DNA from: CBDFHC01 sp965247585
GTDB lineage: Bacteria; Chloroflexota; Dehalococcoidia; Lucifugimonadales; GCA-2712585
DNA: 64,000 nucleotides
Direction: 5' to 3'
Assembly: GCA_965247585.1 (NCBI GenBank)
Contig: CBDFHC010000004.1
Coordinates: 806,001 to 870,000 of the forward strand
The notes below the pieces were generated by a model that was not told the origin of the DNA, did not search any database, and worked only from the letters and a program-made list of their open reading frames with translations. A program made the position numbers and the translations under genes. Positions 57,370 to 64,000 of this stretch are shown here, piece after piece; positions within the stretch are counted from its first letter, which is position 1; each line of letters starts with the position of its first letter.

Positions 57370-58058
57370 TGGCGGCTGGCGGCATACAGGGCCAAGATTT
57401 CTTGCTCTTGCCCGGGAGTCCTGGGCTGTCGAGCGTACTGTCCAGGTCGGTGCAGCCCCTTGCTGCCATTGCCGACGGGTTCATCTCCGAGGAACACGCT
57501 GTCAGGATCAGCAAGACCTCGTATCCCGTCGAGACGGGCGGGTCGCTCGTGGACCATGCGGTTGTACAGCCGCGCACGCTGAAGCTTGCGGGCTGGGTCT
57601 CGGACCTGCTGGCTCCTGAAGGGAGGCGGGGCGACCCGTCTCGCGGCAGTGATGCGTGGCTTCAGCTCAACCGGCTGGTCGAATCGAGGGAGCCGTTCCT
57701 GGTGGTCACGCTGCTGAGCACCTACCCGTCGATGCTGATTACGTCGCTCAAGGCTCCGGTTGATAGGACCACGGGACGGGCGCTCCGCTTCGAGATGGAG
57801 CTTGAGGAGGTGCAGTTCCGTGCCCTGGCGCGTGGCCAACGGCCTCCTCCAGTGCGGATAGGCCCCGCCGAGGATCGGTCGGAGGAGGATGACCTGGGAA
57901 AGATCAATGCGCCGTTCATAACCTCAATCGATCGGTGGTTGGAGAGTGGACGCTTTCAAAGCCGTTCGGAGGAGGATGACAGGGACAGGGTCAACGCGCC
58001 GTCCATAACGTCAATCGATCGGTGGTTGGAAAGTCGACGCTTTCAAAGCCGTAGTTAG
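57369..58058 (+). CDS. Dit-like baseplate protein with duplicated tail
   Basis: A 229-residue protein. Residues 45-150 carry the Dit-like domain: RISKTSYPVETGGSLVDHAV, QPRTLKLAGWVSDLLAPEG and STYPSMLITSLKAPVDRTTG. The C-terminal 60 residues are two near-identical 29-residue units (RSEEDD ... NAP-ITSIDRWLES-RFQS). The first domain links tube and baseplate hub. The duplicated end is not part of usual Dit-like proteins. The gene overlaps the tape measure stop by one base. Confidence 0.78.
   Translation: MAAGGIQGQDFLLLPGSPGLSSVLSRSVQPLAAIADGFISEEHAVRISKTSYPVETGGSLVDHAVVQPRTLKLAGWVSDLLAPEGRRGDPSRGSDAWLQLNRLVESREPFLVVTLLSTYPSMLITSLKAPVDRTTGRALRFEMELEEVQFRALARGQRPPPVRIGPAEDRSEEDDLGKINAPFITSIDRWLESGRFQSRSEEDDRDRVNAPSITSIDRWLESRRFQSRS
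57876..58049 (+). repeat. Tandem 87-base repeat at the end of the Dit-like gene
   Basis: Two in-frame copies, 57876-57962 and 57963-58049, each encode a 29-residue unit starting RSEEDD and containing ITSIDRWLES. They differ at a few positions, so the duplication is not brand new. Confidence 0.88.
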
Positions 58059-58076
58059 GTTCTTGTGGGGAGGGTA

Positions 58077-58403
58077 ATGCAGGCGATACCACTGACAACA
58101 GACGCAAGACAGCGAATGCGGGTGACGCTGGGCAACCAGCCGGTCATACTCCGCGCCTGGTGGCAGCCGCTCTCCGAAGCATGGTACCTGTCGCTGTACA
58201 CCAGGGGAGAGGAGCCGATAGCGCTGGGGCGTCAGGTAACGACGGCCCGGAGGCTGATTGAGGCTCCTGGTCTAGCGGGCGACCTGGTGACCATCCCCTT
58301 GGAGCGCTACGGGGTGCCGATAGGCCGGGAGGCGTGGGGGCAGACCCACGGGCTGGCCTACCTTGAGCCGTCCGAAATCGAGCAGGTGAGCTGGGAGCTA
58401 TGA
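58077..58403 (+). CDS. Baseplate plug protein
   Basis: A 108-residue protein from ATG 58077 (GGGGAGGG upstream; a GTG at 58065 is less likely). It matches the baseplate plug family: MQAIPLTTDARQRMRVTLGN, then ILRAWWQPLSEAWYLSLYTR and a C-terminal LAYLEPSEIEQVSW. The plug sits in the baseplate hub channel of simple contractile tails. It overlaps the hub gene by four bases. Confidence 0.8.
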   Translation: MQAIPLTTDARQRMRVTLGNQPVILRAWWQPLSEAWYLSLYTRGEEPIALGRQVTTARRLIEAPGLAGDLVTIPLERYGVPIGREAWGQTHGLAYLEPSEIEQVSWEL

Positions 58404-59266
58404 GCATGAGGCAGTACCTGCGCCAGATAAGCGTCGAGATCGAGGGCGCAGACCGCTCCGTGCTCATCATCGAGGAGCTGCGTATCACCTTCGACCTGCA
58501 CATAGACGACCAGTCGTCCTCGTCGCCGTCCACGGTCAAGATATGGAACCTGGCCAAGGCGTCGGCGTCCCACATAGCCGAGCCGAGACAGGTGGTGCGG
58601 GTGAAGGCTGGGTACGGGGATATTACTAACTCTGCACCGATCTTCGACGGGGAGATACGGCGCGTTCTCCACGAACGCACTGGGGTAGACCGCGTAACGA
58701 CCATGGTGCTTGGCCGTTCCGACTCGGCGACGAGCGGAGCACTGGTCTCCATCAGCTTCGCGGGACCGGTCGTACTGCGCGAGCTGGTGCGCCGCATCGT
58801 GGACGCTATGGGGCTGCGAATCGAATCCGTCCAGGAAGTTCCCGACGAGGAGATTGAAGAAGGGTTCTTCTACAACGGCCCAGCGAAGTCGGCGCTCAAG
58901 GACCTTCTGGAGCCTCACAAGATTACCGCTTATGCGGTGGGCGGCGTGATGCACTTCACCCACAGGGACAACGAGCCAGAGCGTGGCACGTTCTTTCTCA
59001 GTCATGCGACGGGGCTTATCGGCACGCCGTCCCTCACCGAGGACGAAGGGTTGAGGGCGAAGATGGCGTTGAACCACTCCATTGAGCTGAGCCAGTTGGT
59101 TGAGGTCAGCAGCGAGGCCGTGGATGGCTGGTTCACGGTCAAGACCATTGTCCACAGGGGAGACAACTGGGGCGGGGAGTTCGTGACCGAGATCGAGGGA
59201 GCGAGGGCCGATCCTCCGATGCAGGCCGTGACCAGCGCATCTGCCGGGGCTTTGGTGGTGCAATGA
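58400..59266 (+). CDS. Baseplate hub protein (gpD/gp27-like)
   Basis: A 288-residue protein of the late-control gpD/gp27-like hub family. Features are IEELRITFDLHIDDQSSSSP, STVKIWNLAKASASHIAEPR, RVKAGYGDITNSAPIFDGEI and EGFFYNGPAKSALKDLLEPH. These proteins form the trimeric hub that holds the spike. It is followed by the third toxin-antitoxin cassette and then the spike gene. Confidence 0.82.
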   Translation: MSMRQYLRQISVEIEGADRSVLIIEELRITFDLHIDDQSSSSPSTVKIWNLAKASASHIAEPRQVVRVKAGYGDITNSAPIFDGEIRRVLHERTGVDRVTTMVLGRSDSATSGALVSISFAGPVVLRELVRRIVDAMGLRIESVQEVPDEEIEEGFFYNGPAKSALKDLLEPHKITAYAVGGVMHFTHRDNEPERGTFFLSHATGLIGTPSLTEDEGLRAKMALNHSIELSQLVEVSSEAVDGWFTVKTIVHRGDNWGGEFVTEIEGARADPPMQAVTSASAGALVVQ

Positions 59267-59292
59267 CGAACATGAACTACACAATGTCTCCA

Positions 59293-59610
59293 CTAGCGAA
59301 CGGCTGTCACCTCAAGCCGGACCCCTTCGTATCGCTGGACCTGGTTGATCACCTCCAGCAGGTTGCGTGCCTGGGGATTGCCTGTGGGTCCGAACATGCG
59401 CATGAGGCTCTTGGGAGATTTCCCCGTCCGAGTGCCCATCTCCGTGAACCCGATTGTAGCGTTGACGTAATCTCTCAGTACCGACTTGCCGGTCTCAACG
59501 TCTCCGGCGAGAAGACATTCGACGGCAGCTTTGAGGAGCTCCGCCCTGAAGTCTGGATCGCGTCGGACCCGTTCTTGGACTGTCTCTTTGAAGTCTCGTG
59601 TCAATGCCAT
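59293..59610 (-). CDS. HTH antitoxin (module 3)
   Basis: A 105-residue antitoxin. The second half holds an HTH: GFTEMGTRTGKSPKSLMRMF, then NPQARNLLEVINQVQRYEGV. The first half is helical (FRAELLKAAVECLLAGDVET). It differs from the antitoxins of modules 1 and 2, so this is another branch of HigA-like antidotes. It is on the minus strand, 15 bases after its toxin gene. Confidence 0.8.
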   Translation of the reverse strand: MALTRDFKETVQERVRRDPDFRAELLKAAVECLLAGDVETGKSVLRDYVNATIGFTEMGTRTGKSPKSLMRMFGPTGNPQARNLLEVINQVQRYEGVRLEVTAVR

Positions 59611-59625
59611 TGCTACGTACCCCCT

Positions 59626-59946
59626 CTAGCTTCTGCGGCTCCTATAATCGCGCCAGAACTGCTGGGCAAGTTCGATGTCCCGAGGCTGCCGCCGCTTGGT
59701 GCCACCTCCAAGAAGGATGATCAGAGTTTCGCCATCTCTTCCGAAGTAGACTCTATATCCAGGGCCCGTGTCTATGCGGTATTCGAGAACACCTCTGCCC
59801 ACGCCCTTGACGTTGGAGAGGTTGCCAGCCTCCATTCGGGTAAGAGCTATCGTGATCCTGGTGGCAGCTCCTGCGTGAAGGCGGTTGAACCAATGAGCGA
59901 AGGCGCTGCGGCCTCTTTCGTCGAGGTACTCCCGAACCTCTACCAT
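59626..59946 (-). CDS. RelE/HigB-type toxin (module 3)
   Basis: A 106-residue toxin from ATG 59946 (MVEVREYLDERGRSAFAHWF), a better start than the upstream in-frame ATG. It shares the RelE-like core with the other two modules: GNLSNVKGVGRGVLEYRIDT, GPGYRVYFGRDGETLIILLG and GGTKRRQPRDIELAQQFW. It lies between the hub and spike genes, against their direction. Confidence 0.85.
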   Translation of the reverse strand: MVEVREYLDERGRSAFAHWFNRLHAGAATRITIALTRMEAGNLSNVKGVGRGVLEYRIDTGPGYRVYFGRDGETLIILLGGGTKRRQPRDIELAQQFWRDYRSRRS

Positions 59947-59987
59947 GTCGCAATGGTAACACATATGGCACCTCATGGGTATAGGCC

Positions 59988-60626
59988 ATGACCAGCATGA
60001 ACCGAGATACCGACTACGCGAACATGGCGCAGGCCATTCGCTTTGCCATCCGCCAGTCGCTCAAGGACCTCTACACCTGTATGCCTGGGATAGTGGAGTC
60101 CTACGACGCGGAGACCCGACGGGCGGTGGTGAAGGGAGCGCTCAATATTGTCACCACTAAGAAAGAGGAGATCGAGCGAGAGGCCATCCACAACGTCCCC
60201 GTATTGTTCCCGTGGGGAGGCAAATCGGCCTTCACATTTCCTCTGGAGCCTGGGGACGCTGTGCTGCTGCTCTACTCCCAGCGGGGTTTGGCGAATTGGA
60301 AGAAGACACTTGCCGTGGCCACTCCGGACACAATCGGGTTCTTCAGTGAGAAGGACGCCTTCGCCATTCCTGGGTTCGGGCCGCCCCAGGGCGAGCTAGA
60401 CCACGTGATCGCAGTGGACTCCCAGGGGGTCAAAGTCAGCAGCACCACCGCGGTTGTTGTCGAAGCCCCCACCGTCACCGTAAGGACCGACTCTGGCGAA
60501 TCCGTGGTGATTTCCGTGGGCGCCAGCGGTGTCCGTATCAAGACCACCGGCAAGCTCGCTATAGAGGCGGCGGACGTGACGTTCAAGACCGTTGGTACGG
60601 ATGAAGCACCGAGGAGCATAGTGTGA
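59988..60626 (+). CDS. Gp138-type tail spike (membrane-puncturing) protein
   Basis: A 212-residue protein. Residues 25-110 form the gp138 N-terminal OB domain (CMPGIVESYDAETRRAVVKG, then AIHNVPVLFPWGGKSAFTFP, PLEPGDAVLLLYSQRGL). The C-terminal 90 residues form a beta-helical needle (GVKVSSTTAVVVEAPTVTVR, VISVGASGVRIKTTGKLAIE). It pierces the outer surface during infection. A short, similar start (MTNMNY at 59263) is left on the other side of the toxin-antitoxin cassette. Confidence 0.88.
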   Translation: MTSMNRDTDYANMAQAIRFAIRQSLKDLYTCMPGIVESYDAETRRAVVKGALNIVTTKKEEIEREAIHNVPVLFPWGGKSAFTFPLEPGDAVLLLYSQRGLANWKKTLAVATPDTIGFFSEKDAFAIPGFGPPQGELDHVIAVDSQGVKVSSTTAVVVEAPTVTVRTDSGESVVISVGASGVRIKTTGKLAIEAADVTFKTVGTDEAPRSIV

Positions 60627-60964
60627 TGCGCACCATCTCAGCCGTGGACGATCTCCTTGACGGATTCGCTGTAGTGGATGGCCTTGAGGCCACCAGGCAG
60701 CGGGTAATTCAGCATCTACGCTTTACCATGAGCGAGTGGTTTCTTGACTCGGACCAGGGCATCCCATACTTCGATGGCCTGTTCGCTGGCGGCAGTAGTC
60801 CTGAATTCGCCGCACAGCTCATTGCCGCCGAAGTGCTCGGCGTAGAGGACGTTACGGATGTAGCTGTCGTTCGAGCCGTCCTTGATCCCCTCACCCGGAG
60901 ACTGTCGCTGGAGTTCCGCGTCAGTACGGTCCACGGCCAGGTGACGGTCGCGGAGGTGTTGTAA
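60626..60964 (+). CDS. gp25-like baseplate wedge protein
   Basis: A 112-residue protein from ATG 60626 (a GTG at 60623 is also possible). It has the gp25/lysozyme-like wedge signature: LEATRQRVIQHLRFTMSEWF, LDSDQGIPYFDGLFAGGSSP, then DVAVVRAVLDPLTRRLSLEF. It is a core wedge component in contractile systems. The next gene starts at its stop. Confidence 0.85.
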   Translation: MRTISAVDDLLDGFAVVDGLEATRQRVIQHLRFTMSEWFLDSDQGIPYFDGLFAGGSSPEFAAQLIAAEVLGVEDVTDVAVVRAVLDPLTRRLSLEFRVSTVHGQVTVAEVL

Positions 60965-62526
60965 TGGCACGGGTGACGGCGCAGGGAATAGAGCCCACGA
61001 CGCTCCAGGGCTACATCGACGCGCTGGAGGCGGCGTTCCGGTCTGCGTTGGGCCAGGACATTGATCTGGCCCCGGAGACGCCAGCGGGCCAGTTGGTTGG
61101 AACCCTGGCCTTGACGCTGACGGAGGCGGACGAGGCGCTGGTTGCGGTGGGCAACGGCATGTCGCGCAGCAGGGCGCTGGGAGTCCAACTCGACGATCTG
61201 GGGTCTCTCTTGGGTATCCCGCGCCTGGAAGGAGAGACGGACGACGAGTACCGGGCCAGGTACGGAAGGCTAGTGGCCAGGAACGCCAGGGGCTCGGCTG
61301 AGGCGATACTGGCCGCAGTGCTTAGCGTCGAGGGTGTAACCGATGCACTAATCCGTGAGAACGCCACCGCCGCCGAGGTGACCGAGCAGGGCAAGACCAT
61401 TGGCGCTCACTCGATCTGCCTGGTTGTAGACGGTGGCACGGACGAAGCTGTCGCCGCGGCGATAGCCCGGTCAAAGCCAGTAGGAACGGGCGCCAGCGGA
61501 GAAACCAGCGTTGACGTGCCCCATGCCAGCGGCTGGAGCGTGCCCATCCGACTGTCCCGTGTCACTCCAGTCCCAATCAAAGTCAAGCTGGCCCTGACGC
61601 TGATGGCAGGCTTTCCTTCGGACGGCACGAGCCGGATCGTCATGCGGGTGATAGACCATGTGATAGGGCTGGCCCTTGGGGAGCGCCTGACAGCACAGCG
61701 GCTCCTTGCCGACGTGCTGTTGGTGCCGGGACACACCGTGAACCTCGGTGTCGGGCGCAAGGCTGGCACGGTGCTCAGAGGAACAGGCACGGCGGCTGAT
61801 CTGGTCACTTTTCATGGCCGTGCTACGGTGGTGACAGGTACGGGTACGGTGGCCGCCCTCGCTACGCTCCAGGCCATCACCAACGGGACAGTTACCTTCC
61901 TGGGGCAGACGATTACCGGGCTGGACTTCTCTGGCGACAACGATCTAGACGGCGTGGCTTCCACGCTCCAGACCACGCTCAGGGCCACGTCCGCCGCCAG
62001 CCTCGATGACGTGGAGGTCGCCTACGACGAGGGGGCATTCGTGCTGACGATCCCTCTCGACAGCAACACCGGGGTTGTACCCACCGTAAGTGCCGCCTTC
62101 ACCGGAACCGAGTCCGACGAGCTGGGCTTGGACACCGCAACCATCGTCAACGGTGTGGATGCCATCAGGAGCGGCACGATCACGCTGCACGGTGCGACTG
62201 CATCCGGTCTGGACTTCGGCGCCGTGGCGAGCTACGACGACGTGGCCACCGTAGTCAAGGGCGCGCTGCGGGGAGCCTCCGAGACAGACCTGGACCAGGT
62301 AGAGGTGGCCTATGTGGATGGCGGGTTCGTCATCACCATTCCCCTGGATGCCGACGGCAACCCCATTGTGGTGTCCGGCGCGGTGACTGGCGATACGGCT
62401 GACGAGCTGGGGCTGGATACCGTCGATACGGTCCAGGGCTCCGTCACCAGTCAGGACGACATCGAGTTGACCGAGCGGCTGACGCTTATCCCCGAAGACA
62501 TCACCATCACGGTGTTGGCAACATGA
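60964..62526 (+). CDS. Baseplate J-like protein with sheath-type repeat domains
   Basis: A 520-residue baseplate wedge protein. Residues 1-260 and the last 35 form the gpJ core (EPTTLQGYIDALEAAFRSAL, QLDDLGSLLGIPRLEGETDD, SVEGVTDALIRENATAAEVT). Residues 268-495 are an insertion made of two 19-residue linker repeats (RATVVTGTGTVAALATLQ) and two 96-98-residue domains of the same kind as in the tail sheath (NGTVTFLGQTITGLDFSGDN ... DELGLDTATIVNGVDAI). Standard gpJ proteins have no such insert. Confidence 0.85.
   Translation: MARVTAQGIEPTTLQGYIDALEAAFRSALGQDIDLAPETPAGQLVGTLALTLTEADEALVAVGNGMSRSRALGVQLDDLGSLLGIPRLEGETDDEYRARYGRLVARNARGSAEAILAAVLSVEGVTDALIRENATAAEVTEQGKTIGAHSICLVVDGGTDEAVAAAIARSKPVGTGASGETSVDVPHASGWSVPIRLSRVTPVPIKVKLALTLMAGFPSDGTSRIVMRVIDHVIGLALGERLTAQRLLADVLLVPGHTVNLGVGRKAGTVLRGTGTAADLVTFHGRATVVTGTGTVAALATLQAITNGTVTFLGQTITGLDFSGDNDLDGVASTLQTTLRATSAASLDDVEVAYDEGAFVLTIPLDSNTGVVPTVSAAFTGTESDELGLDTATIVNGVDAIRSGTITLHGATASGLDFGAVASYDDVATVVKGALRGASETDLDQVEVAYVDGGFVITIPLDADGNPIVVSGAVTGDTADELGLDTVDTVQGSVTSQDDIELTERLTLIPEDITITVLAT
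61765..62455 (+). repeat. Sheath-type repeat domains inserted in the baseplate J gene
   Basis: Two linker units (from about 61765 and 61819) and two domain units (from 61882 and 62170) match the sheath repeats in order and sequence type. The first domain shares phrases such as LDSNTGVVPTVSAAFTG with the sheath units at DNA level, pointing to exchange between the two genes. Confidence 0.85.
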
Positions 62527-63605
62527 GCGACCTGGCCCAGCGGATCGACGTTCACGCCAATGCTGGCCTGCTGATCCAGCAGTGGCAACAGGCTCCGCGT
62601 ATGCGTGCCCTGGTGGATGCGCTCCAAGGAGTGATGGACGATCACCTGATCAGGCCGTTGGCGGACATGGAGGAACGCCTCCGCATTGACACCGCTGAAG
62701 GTTTCTGGCTGGACTGTATTGGAGAACGGCTGATGCTTCCGCGTCCGGCGACGGACATCGCCAACTTTGCCTCCTTCGGTTTCCACGGCTCTGATGGCGT
62801 CGGCTTCGACCAGGGTCCGTTCGCCACGGTGGTTGAGGCGTTGTCGCCCAGGGTGCCGGTGGGAGACGAGTTCTACCGGAAGCTGCTTATGATGCGGGCG
62901 GAGGCGCTGCTTGCGGACGGTACGGTGGAGCGTCTTAGCGATGCGGTGGGGCATGTGTTCCCTGGGGTGAGCTATAAGGACGGTGGCGACATGACGGCGG
63001 AGGTCCAGGGAGCGTACCAGGGCCTCGACTCCCGGAGCCTCCTGGAGGCGCTCGATATCGCTGGGGGGTTGCCTTCTCCGGCGGGTGTCGAGCTGTCTAG
63101 GGTCGTGTGGGAGTACGTGGTCGGTGGAGACTGTGAGGGAGACGAGCCGCCGGTCGTGGCGGGCCACACTTCTAGCCATGCCAACGTTCGCGAGTACGAA
63201 CGGAGCGACGAGCAGGCCCGCTCCGGCAACCACAGTTGGAAGATCACGGTTGCACAGGGCGCTTCAGATTCGGCAAGCGTCTTCATTGGCTTCAACATCG
63301 CATACGCCGACCTGCTGCCTATGACCCAAATCACCTTCTCGGCGTGGGCCTACGTCCCCGCGAGCGACCTGCTCCTCTCCGACGTGGAGCTAGAGCTAAT
63401 GTGCGGCGAGGTGGATTCAGAGGGCGTCACCACATGGGAGAATACGAGATCGGAGAACCCGACCGCCTATGACTCCTGGGAATATCTCGAAGCCACGACG
63501 ACTATCTCCGCCGCTTGTCAGAACATCCGGCTGGCTTTGAAAGTCACCGACCGTTCGGCCCCGCACGTGCTTTATTGGGACGACATTAGCTTCAGGAGTG
63601 AGTAG
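62523..63605 (+). CDS. gpI-like tail protein with a carbohydrate-binding-like domain
   Basis: A 360-residue protein. Residues 1-190 are the tail P2 I/DUF2612-like region (MEERLRIDTAEGFWLDCIGE, RLMLPRPATDI, FYRKLLMMRAEALLADGTVE). Residues 205-358 form a jelly-roll resembling CBM4/9 modules: RSGNHSWKITVAQGASDSAS, FSAWAYVPASDLLLSDVELE, and a C-terminal VLYWDDISF that is typical of such domains. The added module probably helps the baseplate bind host surface glycans. Confidence 0.75.
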   Translation: MSDLAQRIDVHANAGLLIQQWQQAPRMRALVDALQGVMDDHLIRPLADMEERLRIDTAEGFWLDCIGERLMLPRPATDIANFASFGFHGSDGVGFDQGPFATVVEALSPRVPVGDEFYRKLLMMRAEALLADGTVERLSDAVGHVFPGVSYKDGGDMTAEVQGAYQGLDSRSLLEALDIAGGLPSPAGVELSRVVWEYVVGGDCEGDEPPVVAGHTSSHANVREYERSDEQARSGNHSWKITVAQGASDSASVFIGFNIAYADLLPMTQITFSAWAYVPASDLLLSDVELELMCGEVDSEGVTTWENTRSENPTAYDSWEYLEATTTISAACQNIRLALKVTDRSAPHVLYWDDISFRSE

Positions 63606-63607
63606 CC

Positions 63608-64000
63608 ATGGCAAGAGACCCGGACGCACTAAAAATCAGTAAGTGGGCAGCCACAGGGGACGTTGAGGACCCGGAGGACGGTGGGATAGACCGCTCTATT
63701 GGCTGGGACATCAGCCACTCCCAGCCCGGCGGATCGCTACCCAAGCGGGAGCACTTCAACGAATTGCACAGAGAGGAGACCGCCCTGGGAGTCGAGGTGA
63801 ACGTCCACGGCGCAGGGCTTGAGTGGGACTCCTCGATCTCATACGAGCATCCGGCGCTGGTGACGGGCAGCGATGCCCTGCTGTACGTAAGCGTCCAGAA
63901 CTCCACCAACGTCGATCCGGTTGCCGACAGCGGCGAGTCCCATTGGAAGCCACTGAATACGTCGCCCCCCAATGCCTCCACCACGGAGCGCGGGGTTGTC
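63608..64000 (+). CDS. Tail fibre-like protein, start only
   Basis: The gene begins with ATG 63608, two bases after the previous stop, and runs off the window with 131 codons seen. The visible part (ISKWAATGDVEDPEDGGIDR, GGSLPKREHFNELHREETAL, YVSVQNSTNVDPVADSGESH) looks like the N-terminal attachment region of a tail fibre. Position after gpI agrees. The receptor-binding part is beyond the window. Confidence 0.7.
   Translation, partial: MARDPDALKISKWAATGDVEDPEDGGIDRSIGWDISHSQPGGSLPKREHFNELHREETALGVEVNVHGAGLEWDSSISYEHPALVTGSDALLYVSVQNSTNVDPVADSGESHWKPLNTSPPNASTTERGVV

Noticed and set aside
62523..64000. Diversity-generating retroelement acting on the tail fibre region
   Set aside because: No reverse transcriptase gene and no adenine-biased template/variable repeat pair were found in the window. 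The fibre gene is cut by the edge, so absence beyond 64000 is untested.

Overview
This window looks like a bacterial chromosome segment (about 60% GC) carrying a large, heavily decorated prophage with a contractile tail. The host is probably a member of the Chloroflexota (Dehalococcoidia/SAR202-like). That is an inference from Thr-Pro-rich lipoprotein linkers, the metal-dependent amidohydrolase, the NHL-repeat protein, and the free-standing RRM protein beside a DEAD-box helicase. No rRNA or intact tRNA is present to confirm it.

Bases 1 to about 6.3 kb are host-like: a small MerR/excisionase-type HTH protein, an amidohydrolase, an IS630-family element sitting exactly between two convergent genes, an NHL beta-propeller protein, an RRM protein and a DEAD-box helicase. 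From 6.4 to 10 kb lies a scarred junction. It holds a tRNA-like sequence, an integrase pseudogene fused to a duplicated repressor tail, and a minus-strand set of small lipoproteins (nuclease-like, OB-fold, collagen-like) plus broken relatives that share one signal-peptide type.

From 10.0 to 22.4 kb is the phage early region. A CI/LexA-like repressor diverges from a strong promoter that drives a tightly overlapping operon: two paralogous HTH proteins, an AlpA-like regulator, a SWIM protein, a candidate recombination pair (zinc-ribbon protein and PD-(D/E)XK nuclease), an SF2 helicase, a PriCT-2/Toprim primase-like protein, a Pol beta/PolX-like nucleotidyltransferase, a VRR-NUC nuclease, a DNA methyltransferase and a HicAB pair.

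From 22.4 to 34.6 kb is an accessory island: an IS21 element, recombinase fragments, a low-GC lipoprotein, a TGP-repeat protein, a type II restriction-modification pair (D12 adenine methylase and NotI-like nuclease), a replication-relaxation protein, a ribbon-helix-helix regulator with an inverted-repeat operator, and a large serine recombinase whose 3' end overlaps a tRNA-Ile-like half gene. A second HicAB pair follows.

From 35.6 to 64 kb is the late operon of a myovirus-like phage: terminase, portal, MuF, Com, prohead protease, HK97-type capsid, connectors, tail sheath, tube, frameshifted tail assembly chaperone, tape measure, Dit-like protein, plug, hub, spike, gp25-like protein, baseplate J, gpI-like protein and the start of a tail fibre gene that runs off the window. 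The operon is interrupted by cargo: three HigBA-type toxin-antitoxin modules (one with an HTH-HicB fusion antitoxin), a truncated Schlafen/AlbA_2-type gene with a dGTPase, and a lipoprotein just before the tape measure gene.

The most unusual feature is a 98-residue domain amplified about eight times in the tail sheath, two copies of which appear identical in DNA. It occurs again, with the same 19-residue linker repeats, in the baseplate J protein. No lysis genes were found; they may lie beyond the right edge.
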